Below, one piece after another: positions 8,820-19,227 of a stretch of 64,000 nucleotides of DNA (the first letter of the stretch is position 1; every line of letters starts with the position of its first letter). Made by a program: the position numbers and the translations under genes. Origin of the DNA: Prorocentrum cordatum (lineage: Eukaryota; Sar; Dinophyceae; Prorocentrales; Prorocentraceae); contig CAUYUJ010012725.1 of the NCBI GenBank assembly GCA_963575745.1, positions 12,501 through 76,500 on the forward strand. Reading direction: 5' to 3'. A model generated the notes under the pieces. It was not told where the DNA came from, made no database searches, and saw only the letters and a program-made list of their open reading frames with translations.

Positions 8820-10070
8820 TGCGAAGCGTTTTCTGCGCATTGCTTTCTAGGCAGTGTTTTCTACGCTGTGATTTTTAGGTGGTGTTGTCTACATGGTGCT
8901 GCCTACGTTGGGTTTTCAACGTAGTGTATTCAACGGTGTGGTTACTACGTAGTGTTTGCTACGTAGTGTTTGCTACGTTGTGTTTGCACGCGCATCCCAG
9001 AGTCCTTCGCGCAAAAGGTTTTCATGGTGCAGGCGCCCTTCGCTTAGGAGCTGAGAGCTCTTGGGCAAAAAGCGAGGCAATGCAACGAACCAGACACTTG
9101 CCGTAGACAAGATCGCGCCTCCAAAAAGGACAATGCAAATACGCTTGCCAAAACATCTGTCTGCGCGCACTTGTGATTCTTCTCCGCGGACCGCTGTTTC
9201 TGTTGCCAGGCGCCTTGAACTTCTAGTTGTTGGAGGCGTGCTCTTGTGGTAGAGAGAATGTGATGGGAGGTGTTGGCAAAACCCAAGCGCCGCGTACTAT
9301 ACGCAGCGCTTTCTACGCAGTGTGTTCCACGTTGTGTTGTTTTACGTTGCGTTTTGTTTACACGGCTGTGGTATGGAGTGTCGGGTGTTGCGTGGTAGAG
9401 CGTGTTAGGGAACGACTTGACCAAATAAGCAGTAACTTACAGCGCATTCTCGGAAACCCCCCAAACGCAGCGTGTTCGATGCAGTGTGCTTTGTCCGCAG
9501 TGTTTTCTACGATGTGTTGTTCTGCGCTTTGCTGTTTTACGGTTGCGGCATGGTAAAAGCACACGTAAACAAACGCAGCAGCGTACAACAACGCAGCGAA
9601 CACAAACACCACGTAACACACAACACGCCAGGTAACCACATCGCGCGAGCAAGCACAACGTAACACACCAGCACCTACAATCTATTGCAGGACACTGTAA
9701 CACAACACCGGTCAACAACACTACGTAGAACACAACGTACGAACAGCACGGCGCAACCAACACCAGGTCGGTGTGTACAAATCACCACGTAACAACACCA
9801 TTTAAATACCAACACCTCAAAAACAAGCAAAGTAAAACAACCCACAGCGTGGCACATCGTAAAACAGCGCAATCTACAAACCACAACGTAAACCACAGCG
9901 TAGCACACACAACGTAACAGCTCACTACATGAAACACACCACGTAAACACAACCCGCAAACAGGCATTACGAAAACAAGCAACACCTACACAGTTGTGCA
10001 TGACATCAAAACTGCAACACGTATACCTTCCAAATCGTAAAACACAGCGTGCAACAATACAGCGTAGGCG
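8820..10070. repeat. Diverged ~11-12-bp minisatellite in two opposite orientations
   Basis: 8820-9010 and 9290-9560 carry units such as TTTTCTACGTAGTG and CTACGTAGTGTTTG on the + strand. From about 9560 to 10070 the complement appears (AACACAACGTA, CACGTAAACA). The orientation flips near 9555. 9060-9290 is non-repetitive between sense segments. The Cys/Val-rich ORFs on the minus strand reflect the repeat. Confidence 0.85.
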
Positions 10071-10089
10071 AGAATGCAGAACACAGTTA

Positions 10090-10230
10090 TATCCTGCAGG
10101 CTCTTGAAGGATGCTGGCTTCTTGGTGGCTTTCTTGAGAGGGTCAGTGGCCACATGGAGCCGTCTTGGGGCGATCTTGGAGGTCATATTCGGCCCTCTGG
10201 GGCCCTCTTAGGGCCATCTTGGGACACAAA
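10090..10230 (+). repeat. CTTGGGGCC satellite, short array
   Basis: Units such as CGTCTTGGGGCGATCTTGG and CCCTCTTAGGGCCATCTTGG, the same family and orientation as the long arrays at 22.1, 33.6 and 49-51 kb. Confidence 0.8.
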
Positions 10231-10385
10231 GACCCTCTGACACCTCGCGGCCTTCCCCTCCTGACCCAGGGTAGGGGGTTACGGGGTATGGGGGAGGGAA
10301 CACAACACTTCCCGCCCACAAGGTGCAAGCCGTCTCGTTCACTCCCACCCGCCCTCCCAACACAGAAGTCGCACCTGGGCATCCT

Positions 10386-10765
10386 GGTCAAAAACAAGTA
10401 GGTCGTGTGGCGCCCGCGCATGCTCCAGATTTGGAGGCAACGTGAAGTGGTATTGTAAGTTGACAAGGGTGCCGGCCTACATTCAGCAAGCAATGTGAAG
10501 GCACCCCTGCCGCCCCTGCCAAAACCCAATGCAAACTGGTCACGAAGCGCCCGCGCATGCTCCAGAATCGGAGGCAAAGTGTATGCTGCACTGTTTGTTG
10601 GCAGGGATTGTTGGCCTGCGCGCAGCAAGCATTCTGAGGACAGCCCGGCAGCCCCTGTCAAAATCCCATGCAAAGTAGTCGTGGGGCGACCGCGCATGCT
10701 CCAGATTCGGAGGCAAAGTGCATTTCCCAACCATCTTGCGGTGTTGGGTCCTCGTTTTGAAGAGA
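10386..10765 (+). repeat. 138-bp tandem repeat, ~2.7 copies
   Basis: The anchor CGCGCATGCTCCAGA starts at 10415, 10552 and 10691 (spacings 137 and 139). Each anchor is followed by TCGGAGGCAAAGTG and preceded by CAAAAYCCATGCAAA. No coding frame is preserved between copies. Confidence 0.88.
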
Positions 10766-10817
10766 CAGCGCCCCGCTCCAAATTGCACCTTTTCTTAATC
10801 TTCTTGAGCGCGTTGCG

Positions 10818-11970
10818 GTGCGGAGTGGCAGCGGTGGCTTCATGGGCGACGCGTCGGAGTTAGAGGTGTTCATACAGAGTTATCATAATGCGGCCCGTGC
10901 TTGGGCTTCTTTTGAGAGGCGCCAAGGCGCTGGGAGCATGGTCATAACCTCCGGCCTTTTCGCCACGATAGACGCTAGCATGGGCGCGCTCATGGGCGAC
11001 ATTTTGAATACGGTGCCCACCCCGAAGGATCTGATCGGTGCTATGGACACTGTGGTGCAGTCGCTGGCGGCGCGCGAGCGCACGCAGGACAGGGGCCAGC
11101 AGGGCGCGGTGCTCGCGTTGAGGTCGAGGCAACTCACGCGGCAGGTGATCGCGGGCCTGAGGCGCTCTGGCTGTCAGGCGGGCTACGAGTTGAAGCACCT
11201 GGGCGCCTGGTTCAACGCGGCGGGGAGCAACGCGAACGAGCTGAAGGCGAGGCCCCAGGCGCTCAACCGCGGCTGGCTCATGGCGAAAGGGGCTCTGGTA
11301 TTCGAACGCGCTGGAGCGGGTGAAGAGGTCGATGTTTGATGTTCACCTCGCTGGTCAGTACGTGGCGCTAGGTTGTCTGGCACGATCGCGATGGCTTGGA
11401 CGGGGAGCGAGCACCGCAGCATTTGCTCATCACCGGTGCAAAAACTGCGCTCGATGATGGGAGGTGCGGCTGCATTAATGGACGATCAGGTTCGCTTGCT
11501 CACGTCTCGGGAGGTCTACCGTTACTGGCAGCTGGTGCCGTTTGCGCTGGAGGCGACTGTCCAGAGGCTGAAGGCGCAGCAGGGTGTGGTTAGGGATCGC
11601 GTGAACCATTCGCATTTCCTGTCGGTGTTCTTTGGAGAAATGAAGTGGGAGCTCGCGGCGGAGCTTGCTTGCCAAACTGCATTCGCGCCAACGTGCAAGC
11701 TGAATGACAGCCCTGCGACGCGCCCGTGGCTGGCACAATTCAAACGCGATATGCTGATTGTCCTAGGCCACCCTGATGCAGAGGACTTTGTGGAGGCGTG
11801 GAGTGGCGATATCCAAGATCTGCTCTGGGACGCGGACGTGAACTGCCACTTCTTGGCTTTCGATCCGCGCTCCTTGCGGACGGCCTTCGCAGCTACTGCG
11901 TGGAAGCCCCCTGCGTCGCTGACGGATTCCGCACCTGCGGAGCTCGACGGAGAAGTGACGTGGGATAATC
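10818..11970 (+). pseudogene. Decayed LINE reverse-transcriptase C-terminal region
   Basis: Several + frames together read like the thumb and C-terminal part of a non-LTR reverse transcriptase. ELKHLGAWFNAAGSNANEL at about 11190 corresponds to the YLG-type motif E region. It is followed by RPQALNRGWLMAKG, then in other frames ERVKRSMFDVHLAG, QKLRSMMGGAAAL, LTSREVYRYWQLVPFALEAT and HFLSVFFGEMKWEL. Stops and frame changes occur at 11339-11373 and near 11490. No catalytic DD motif is visible, so the fingers and palm are missing. The tail (RPWLAQFKRDM, DFVEAWSGD) fits the hydrophilic region after the thumb in such proteins. The N-terminal part from 10818 is unassigned. It is probably a dead 5'-truncated or recombined element. 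Confidence 0.55.
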
Positions 11971-12522
11971 AATCTCCGTCCTTGGCATGCGCCAGCGTCA
12001 TGGGGGATGGGTCGCGTCGTGGAGCGTCGTTCAAGTCACGAGCGGTACTTGTAGCACATGCTACGCAGAGCCAAGGGGGGGAACATGGCGGAAGAAGCAT
12101 GTCCCATCTTATCACACCTACGAGCGCGTGCATCAGCTTCGGTGCCATACATCAGAATCGCGGAAGCAGCGCGACGCCCTGCGCGAGCTCGGCGCGCAGG
12201 GCACTGCACGCGTAACAACGCGGCGTGCCCGTGCGCGTGCAAGGACACGCACATTACAAGGGCATGATGCGTGGTAGTGCATGTTCATCGCATCAATCAT
12301 TCCGCGGCCACCTCTGCCCGCGCTTGCCGCCGACAGCGGCGGGGCCCCCGATTGCTGCGGTCGAGCCCCGACCGCCGCGTCAGCCTCGCGGCCCGCGCCG
12401 ACGCGCGATCGCGCCTCCTGTGCCCGCGGCGCCCCCTCGTGCTCTTGGCAGCGAGCCGCGTGTTACTGCAGGGCTGATTGTCGCTGGGGGCGGCCTCCGT
12501 CGGCTTCGTGCGGGTCGTGCTG

Positions 12523-13469
12523 ATGGAGGTGGGGCAGCCTCGGGGCACCTGGCGCGGGCCCAGGAACGCGGGCCCCTCTCGGCCGCCAGCTGCTGGCGGG
12601 CAGCAGTCCGAGCCCGAAGGTCGCAAAGCGCAGAAGGCCGGGGACGGGGCGCGAGTCGCGCGAGGAGCAGCAGGCAGCGAGGAGGTGGCAGCCCGGGCGG
12701 CGCCAGCCCTCCGCGGCGGCGCCCGCCGTCGGCGAGCCGATAAGGACAGGAAGCTGGCGACCACGGGCGGCGGCTTGCGCGAGCTGCTGCTCCCCCTGGC
12801 CACTCAGGTCGCGCAACTTACCCAGAGGGGCCGCGCCATGCGGGGCATGGCGACGAAGGCCGCGATCGCGGAGGAGGGCCCCAAGGTGGCGAAGGCGATG
12901 AAGGGCGAGAACAAGAACTTCGCGGCGGGCGCCCAGTCGCTGAGGGAGCGGATCAAGAAGTTAGAGGACGATGCAAAGGCCAAGGGCGCGGGCGACAAGG
13001 GGCGGAGTCAAAGGCGGAAGCCGGGGCGGGGAAGCCCAGAAGGAGCTGCGCGAGCTGGGCTTTCCCGCGGCGACAGCGCCCGCGGCCCTGGTCGAAGCGT
13101 TGGGCGAGGAAGATGTCGGACGGGCCAACGGGCAGGCGCCGGAAGCTTGGTCCACGGCGATGGTGGGGGACGCGCCCGGCCGCGTCAAGTCGCTCCGTCT
13201 CGAAAATTGCTGCCAGCGAGACATGATCAAGATCGTATTCTCGGTGAGCGACGAGGTAATGGAGAATGTGCTGACCGACCCGTTCAAGCAGCTCGGGTTG
13301 GCGGTCGCCTCTGGCTCGGCCCCTGCCGGATGTGCGTGGAAGAAGAACTCTCGGCGTGGATCGGCGTTCTCAAATCGTGATGATGATCGCAGGTATGCCC
13401 ATCAGTTTTGTTCCATCTCGCCAGCGGCGCTTGCGACAAACTTTTTCATGATGCGCGCGTGCTGCTGAC
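12523..13469 (+). pseudogene. Frameshifted hypothetical coding fragment with a coiled-coil segment
   Basis: From ATG 12523 (MEVGQPRGTWRGPRN) a + frame runs through an Arg/Ala-rich segment into a helical stretch: RELLLPLATQVAQLTQRGRA, KAAIAEEGPKVAKAMKGENK and SLRERIKKLEDDAKAK. Near 12995-13030 coding character moves to the +1 frame and continues AQKELRELGFPAATAPAALV and DMIKIVFSVSDEVMENVLTD, ending near 13468. A single indel explains the switch. I do not recognise the protein; its position beside a LINE fragment suggests a retroelement ORF, but a cellular gene with a small intron is possible. Confidence 0.45.
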
Positions 13470-13489
13470 CCTGGTGCGTGGACCCCTCC

Positions 13490-13930
13490 CCCATCTGCGG
13501 CTAGCCCCTAATGTCTGGACCCTGGCGTCCTGCACCTTTGGAAGGGGGGTGTATTCATGTTGGTAGGTGGGCCCATGATGCCGCTGAGCATTGTGCCAGC
13601 GGGTTGCGTACTTCAGGCCCCCACCCCCGCTCCATCGGCGGCTGGCCCTTAATGTCTGGACCCTGGTGTCCTGCACCTTTGGATGGTTTTTTTTTTTGGG
13701 GCGGTGGGCCTATGGTGCTGCGATCAAGTGTGCCAGCGGATGGCTTTCCCTAGCCCCCCCACCATCGGCGGCTAGTCCCTGATGCCTGGAGCCCCGTGTC
13801 CTGCGCCTTTGGGGGGGGGGGGCGCGCTTATGTTGGTGGGCCGATGGCGCTGTTGATCAAGTGCGTCAGAGGATCGCTCATGTCAGATGATGGGTTCCCC
13901 TGTGGCGCTGCTGATCAAGTGCGTCCAGTG
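13490..13930 (+). repeat. ~130-141-bp tandem repeat, about three copies
   Basis: ATGTCTGGACCCTGG begins at 13511 and 13652, and a diverged ATGCCTGGAGCCCC at 13782. Each is preceded by ATCGGCGGCTAG or a variant and followed by GTCCTGCRCCTTTGG, a homopolymer run, then TGATCAAGTGYG. The homopolymer differs between copies (G, T, G). Confidence 0.85.
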
Positions 13931-15537
13931 AATAGCTGATTCAGGTAACGAGTCCTCTTCGCTGGACTGCTCGCGCTGATAGGTTGTTCGCGGCAGTGGG
14001 CACTAGTTCTGGCGCGCGGCCATGCACAGCGTCAGGCCTTCGAGCTCGGCATTGCTGCCGCGGCACCAGGAGAAAATGAGTAGTGGTGTGAGGCCGCGGA
14101 CAGCGGGCAACAGCATATCCTGTGGGTTTCACGCGTGCGTCGTGGCCCTCGCCCGCCTGCTTCTTCGCCTCCCTCCCTCCTCGCGGCCCCTCGGGCCCTC
14201 GTCCATTCGCCTTCGGCCCCCTCTGGTCGGTCCCCTCTCGGCCCTGTCTGTGTGCGAGCAGCGCGGTGCGGCGTGGCGTGCTTGTGTGCTTGTTATTTTC
14301 GAGATGCACAGCTCGTGGATATCCTTGTTCGGTGCGTACTCCTCCTCCTCCGCCTCCTCCTCCTCCTCTTCCTCCTTTCCCTCCTCCTCCTCCTCCTCCT
14401 CCTGTTTTTCCTCTTCCTCCTCCTCCTCCCCCTCCTCCTCTGCCCCCCCTCCTCCCCCCCTCCTCTCATCGCTGTTTCGGCGCACCCCTCACGCGCTTCG
14501 TGGCTCCATAGAGGGTTCCATTGGCGACGTTCGCGTGCGGTTTTCTGCCTATGTCGGTATATCCCTTATACGTTTTTCCCTCCTCCTCCTCCTCTTCCGC
14601 CTCCTCGTCCGACTCTTCTCTCTCCCTCTTCGCCTCCATTGCCTGCTTCTTGTTCGCGCGTCAGGTGGGGAGAAAACGGTTTTCAAGTGCAACTGCGTGA
14701 TCAGTCGTGCACCGCGCGCGTGTTGTTGGGTCATGATGCGCGCCCCCGTCTTCTCCTTCCCATCTATTTCCGAGCAACATATATCCTCGGTCGCCCTCAC
14801 CTCGCAAGGCCGTAGGTTCGTGCCTCTCGCCGGGGGACAGGACGTAATGGCCGTGTCCAGCGTGTAAGGCGGTTCCACCGTATACCTGGCAGAGGCCGAG
14901 TGCTTGCTGAGCGGGAATTGTTTCCTTTCGCCAGCGGGTGCTCATCAAAGAGGGCCTGTATATTCAGGTCGCCTCAAATTATCTGCATGTTAGCGCTAAC
15001 TCCTACGTGGGATGTCGGTCGGGCAATGGACTTCCATCCTGCAGCCAGTCGCCGAGGCCCCCCCCCGCAGGACAAGCAATATTTGTAGGAGTTCGCCAAT
15101 GCGCCATACGCTTTGGCCACTCAGCATGGGCTTCGTCCTGGGCGGTTGCCCAGAGAGCCAAGACACCCCATTTGCTGCGCATCGAGGACACCCGCTGGCG
15201 CCACCCCGCCCAGCAACCGCCGCTGAGAGTTTCAACTGCAGTTACCACAGCACCAGGAGGAAGGAGGGAAAGAGGAGAAGGGAAGGACAGGCGAAAAGGG
15301 GAATGGAAAGGGGAACAGGAGGAGGATTCGAATGATGTTATTGGTTGAAGGGCTCCCCCGCGGCGGTCAAACTTGCCTCGCGCTCGCGACCGCGCTCCTG
15401 CTGGGGATCGAGCCATCTGTCCGCCAACGGCCGCCTCGTCGCGCACTGGCCGCTCGTTGTTGGCCCGGGCTCGGCGTGTGCTTGCGAATGGGCACGTGGG
15501 CCGCCAGGAACTACCTGGCGCCGCGTCGCGATGATTA
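13931..15537. other. No supported gene; contains TCC microsatellites
   Basis: 14338-14470 and 14575-14640 are TCC-rich. Between 14661 and 15235 the minus strand has gene-like snippets (for example RMAHWRTPTNIACPAGG near 15090) in several frames without a start, a conserved motif or an agreed frame. I regard them as GC-driven or very old coding remains. Confidence 0.45.
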
Positions 15538-16329
15538 ACGAGGAGGAGGAGGAGGAGGAGGAAGAGGGCGGACGATGACGGTGACGATGACGACGATGAT
15601 GACATTGATGATGATGATGATGGAGTGAATCGGCCAGCGGGGCCGCCGCGCCAACCGGGATGGGCTGTCGAGCCGGACCTGATGGTAGGATAGGGAAAGG
15701 GGGAGAAGCGAAACCTGCCGCACGCAGCCGGGTTTGGCCCCGCCGCCGGGCCCGCCCCTCGATGCGGGGGCGCCTCCCCGCGCCACTGGGCGCCGGGAAA
15801 ACCAGCCGGGTCACCGCCCTGCTACCCAGAGAAGATCCGGCATCGCGATCTGTTCAAAGCGGGGCCCCCGGAAGTCTCGACCCATTCCCCAGGACCAGCT
15901 CTGCATCCCGAATCGTTTTGTTGACGATCCCAGGGCCGGGCGAGGGTCTCTACAGAGGCCGAACATTGCGAGAGCCCATCGTTTTGATGTTTTCCATGCG
16001 TTGGATCTCGGGGTCTCCTGCCCGTTCGCCCCCCTTCCCCGAGAGTGGTCCTGACAGCGCCCGCCGCCGTGCCAGTCCGCGCCGGCGCTCCCCGCCCCAC
16101 CGCGGCGGCGCGCCGCAGCGCCCGCCGCGACGCGGCCGGCCGCGGCGCCGCCAGCCGCGGCGCCGCCAGCCGCGGCGGCGGCGCCCTCCGCGCCCGCCGC
16201 CGCGCCCGAGCGGCCGCGCTCGCCGCGCCGAGAGGCGCGGCAGGGCGTTGGCGGCGCGGCCCCGGAGGCTCCGACGGGGGGGGGGGGGCGGCGCACCGAT
16301 GCCGCAGCTCGCCCGGGAGGGCCCCCGTC
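15538..16329. other. Short GAG/GATGAC tract, then GC-rich low-complexity DNA
   Basis: 15538-15635 has GAGGAG and GATGACGATGAC steps. 16050-16270 is dominated by GCCGCGGCG steps, giving open Arg/Ala/Pro frames on both strands. No family motif appears. Confidence 0.5.
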
Positions 16330-16552
16330 GCCGCGCAGAGCGCGCCCCTGGAGTCTATAGGCCTCCTACTAGAGGGGGTCCGTGTGGATGGGGTCGGAGG
16401 ATCGCGCCGCATCGCAGATGCGCCGGCGACGCATCGGAGATGCATCGGCCATGCATCGCCGACCTCGGCGACGCATCGGTCGTTGAAAGTAGGTATTCAT
16501 GGACCCCCAGATCCCAATCTGCTTTGAGCGCCTTCCTACTTCAATGATCGAG
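16330..16552 (+). repeat. Dispersed composite repeat, copy B (GATGCATCG array plus 3' module)
   Basis: Starts CTATAGGCCTCCTACTAGAG, then GGGTCGGAGGATCGCGCCGC, a degenerate GATGCATCGGC array to 16478, then the module GTCGTTGAAAGTAGG...CCTACTTCAA, whose ends are inverted and form a hairpin. The first part matches 45336-45520; the last matches 3953-4025 and 38981-39030. Confidence 0.75.
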
Positions 16553-16637
16553 TGGCTTCACCTTTTCCCTCTTCTTCAGACAGGCGGGCCAGAAGGCATC
16601 TCCGGACACGCGGGGCGGGCGGGTGGATTGTAACAGT

Positions 16638-17230
16638 ATGGAGGTGGCGAGGGGGGCAGAGATGCCCCCGACGCCACGGGGCGCAAGAGCCTTCGCCGAG
16701 ATCACTGCCGGAGGTGTGGTCGAGGAGACGCTCGTGCCGAACGGCGCCCCGCAGGCTGCGGAAGAGGGCGCGGGCGGGGGGGCGGCGCCAGGGCAGCGGC
16801 ATCCCAAGGGCGGGCTGCGCAGGAAGCCTGCGGCCGCGATGCGGAAGCCAGCGGGCTGCGCCGTCGACGGCAACGACAAGGAGAGATGCAGCGACGACGT
16901 GGCGGGCTCTGCAGAGGAGCAGATCAGGGGGCGCAGCAGAGGGGGCCAGCGGCCGCGGAGCCCGCCGCCGCAGCCGAGGAAGCCCAGGCGGAGGCCAGGC
17001 GGCCTCCTGCAGATCGGCGGGGAGCGTCACTTGGCACAAGCGCGATAGAGCCGCGGCGGCCCGCCAGGTGCATTCGCCTAAGAGACAGATGACGCAGTGG
17101 CTTGCGAGCGGGAACTACACCGAGGAGCGCGCGAAGGAGATGGCCAACCACATCGTTGCCCAGCTGCCCACGGTTGCCCAGCTGTCCACGAGCTGCATCG
17201 CCGAAGGGGAAGTGCGCGCGAAGGGATGTG
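16638..17230 (+). CDS. Hypothetical protein with KPAAAM-type basic repeats
   Basis: The frame from ATG 16638 (MEVARGAEMPPTPRGARAFA) includes GGLRRKPAAAMRKPAGCAVD and an Arg/Pro-rich stretch (RSPPPQPRKPRRRPGG), stopping at 17048. In the overlapping frame the sequence continues as HSPKRQMTQWLASGNYTEER and AKEMANHIVAQLPTVAQLST to about 17230, so an intron or indel near 17020-17050 is likely. Ala/Lys/Pro motifs of this kind are, from memory, frequent in dinoflagellate gene models; they carry no specific function. The C-terminal part overlaps the end of a minus-strand fragment, so one of the two must be shadow or remnant. Confidence 0.42.
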
Positions 17231-17244
17231 AGTTCTTGCGTGAG

Positions 17245-17600
17245 ACCTCCTGTGGAAAAAGTACACGCGCGGAAGATGGGGAGCTCATTGCCCGTGGTCG
17301 ACGTGCTCCCGTCGGGGTGCGCGACCGCGTCGACGAGCACGCGCTTCTCCCCTCTGCAGGTGCCATAGCCGTCCTGGTAGCCCTTGAGCTCTCCGATGAA
17401 GCTGCGCGCCGAATACAACCAGGATGGTTTCGCAGATGCCCTGCCAAATCGTTCAATTTGGATTTCCACCCCGTGCAGCTTGCGGGCCTTGGGGAGCTCT
17501 TGGAACCGAGGGTGGCATTCCATGAGGGGTCCCTTGGGCTGCTCCAGTATGACGAAGATCCGCGAGCCATTGCTAGCCACCTGCGCGCGAGTCAAATGGC
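17245..17600 (-). pseudogene. Fragment of an abundant uncharacterised dinoflagellate protein family
   Basis: The minus frame starts just after a CGCGCAG|G acceptor-like site near 17592 and reads VASNGSRIFVILEQPKGPLM, ECHPRFQELPKARKLHGVEI, AKPSWLYSARSFIGELKGYQ, and ends near ELPIFRACTFSTGG. The combination LEQPxGxLMxxHPRFQ ... KPxWLYS matches, from memory, a highly repeated uncharacterised family in Symbiodinium-type gene models. Flanking sequence in this frame is not protein-like. It may be one exon of a larger gene or a retroposed remnant; no catalytic motif is known to me. Confidence 0.5.
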
Positions 17601-17877
17601 GCCCCCCCCCCCCCCTTTCATCAACAGTGCTCCCACTAACCCTCTGGGCGCAGGTGGTATAGGGGTTCACCTGCCCCCTCAACCGTTCCCCCCCCCCAAC
17701 CTGCTGCCGGAGCGCTGCTACGAAGAGGCGCGAAGGTGTGCGCGGCAACAACGCAGGACAGCGCAAGCCGCGCACATAACAGACAAGAGAGCAGAAACAC
17801 AAACAACAAAACATCTCTAACGCAACAGTGCTTACCAAAGACTGTTAAAACATATCAAACATGTCAGTGGGCCTGGT
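17601..17877. other. Intergenic or intronic, with C-runs
   Basis: Contains two C-runs (17605-17617 and 17690-17697) and an AC-rich stretch (17755-17860). No gene is seen. Confidence 0.5.
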
Positions 17878-18135
17878 ATGCCAGACGTGATGGATCAGCT
17901 CTTCGTGTGCATCACGCCGCACATGCTGGACGAGAAGGGCGTTCGCGGCTGGGCGCCCCTCCGCATCATCGCGCAGAACAAGTCGGGGGAGGTTGAGAAG
18001 TGCACCATGATCCGCACGTCGGTGGAAGGGGGGGCCGACGTCAACCCCTGGGGGGATCGCGGCGCGACCCCGCTGTTCAAGGCCGCCAGCAAGGCGGCGA
18101 TGAGCCAGGCTGGGGCCCTCCTCGAGCTCGGGGGA
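17878..18135 (+). CDS. Ankyrin-repeat protein fragment (single exon or remnant)
   Basis: The frame from ATG 17878 (MPDVMDQLFVCITPHMLDEK) contains one recognisable ankyrin repeat: SVEGGADVNPWGDRGATPLF followed by KAASKAAMSQAGALLELGG. The GADVN turn, the G.TPL tetrapeptide and the LL..GG end fit the 33-residue consensus. The preceding 40 residues (GWAPLRIIAQNKSGEVEK) may be a divergent earlier repeat (G.APL). After residue 86 the frame becomes Gly/Arg-rich and probably leaves the exon. Ankyrin repeats mediate protein binding; the partner is unknown. Family membership is moderately certain, intactness is not. Confidence 0.55.
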
Positions 18136-18518
18136 TTGGAGGCGCGAGGTGGGCGGCGGGGGGGGCGAGCGGAGACGCGGATAGAGGGAGGGGGGTGCGA
18201 GAGGGAGACGCTCTCTCTAGCGCAGCCGCTGGCGGCCGCGAAGTCGCGCCTCGAGAGGCGGCGGGCCTCTCGCGTAGAGGCCCTTCGCGGGCCTAGACAG
18301 CCTTTTAACCATGCGGAACCAGAACTCACAGCAGACAGAGTCCCCGGGCAGCGCGCCCGCCTCCCGCCCTCTCGTCAGACGTCCTTCGCCGTTCCCGACC
18401 TTGCCTGCTGAAAGATCTGGCTCCGCGACGAGCGAGCCAGGCCTGTTGCCCAACAGGCCGGGCGTTCTCGCCGTCGGTGGCGGCGCGGAGGATTCGCGGC
18501 GCGAAGCCGCGGGGCCCG

Positions 18519-19106
18519 TCAGCGGTTCTGCCGGGAGTCGCGGCTGCTGAACGCGTCGCTGGCGCGCAGGCCCTCGGCGCCCTTGCCGCCCTTCTTGCCG
18601 TCGTTCTTCCCGCCATTCGGGCCCGCCCAGTTGTTGCGCGGATCCCGGCGGGCCTGGCTCCCCTGGCTCGGCCTGTAGTTCGGGCCGTCGCGGCGAGGTC
18701 GCAGCCTGCGGGCGGGCGCGCGGCCCTCCACCGGCACTCGCGCCGCCCCCCTTCCCCGGTTCACCGAGGGGTCGTCGCGCCAGAGATGCGGGAGATTCAC
18801 GCCCTGAGCGATCGTCTCCGCATTATTGTACTGCGGCTGGTGCTGGGCGCTGAACTTGACGAAGGGCTTGGGCCCCGGCCTGTTGCGATGCTGGATAATT
18901 GCCCCAGGCTTGGCCTTGTCGAGGAGGGCGCCCATGGGGCGCCCTTCTCTTTGGGTCTGGGCAGCGCCGCGCAGCGCGGGAACGGCGGCCCTCCAACTCT
19001 GCGGGCCACTGGCGCCGCGCACAGCCCAAGTCGCCGCGGGAGCCGTCGTCGCAGCCGTAGGCGTAGACGAGGTTGTAGGCGCAGGCAAAGCCGTGGGCGG
19101 AGACAT
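18519..19106 (-). CDS. Hypothetical basic, Arg/Gly-rich protein (195 residues)
   Basis: ATG 19106 to TGA 18519. Residues 1-35 are a Thr/Ala/Pro low-complexity region encoded by a near-perfect CTACGGC-type repeat (18990-19140). The core MGALLDKAKPGAIIQHRNRP, FVKFSAQHQPQYNNAETIAQ and GVNLPHLWRDDPSVNRGRGA has ordinary protein composition. The tail (RRDPRNNWAGPNGGKNDGKK) is RG/KG-rich and ends AFSSRDSRQNR. RG-rich tails often bind RNA, but that is inference only. The frame is also open upstream of the ATG, so the N-terminus may be longer or spliced. It lies on the same strand as its upstream neighbour. No family is recognised. Confidence 0.45.
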   Translation of the reverse strand: MSPPTALPAPTTSSTPTAATTAPAATWAVRGASGPQSWRAAVPALRGAAQTQREGRPMGALLDKAKPGAIIQHRNRPGPKPFVKFSAQHQPQYNNAETIAQGVNLPHLWRDDPSVNRGRGAARVPVEGRAPARRLRPRRDGPNYRPSQGSQARRDPRNNWAGPNGGKNDGKKGGKGAEGLRASDAFSSRDSRQNR

Positions 19107-19227
19107 TGTGGTCGAAGGCGTAGTCTTCGTGGCCGTAGGCGTGCTGCAGTCGCAGTCGTAGGCGTTCTCTTTGATCTCTCTTCTGACACTGATAGCGCGG
19201 GCTCAGAGTAAGATTTCAAGACTGAGG

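Noticed and set aside
14800-14990. EEP-like GDLN motif on the minus strand (GDLNIQALFDEH)
   Set aside because: An isolated tetrapeptide with no other endonuclease motif in any nearby frame.
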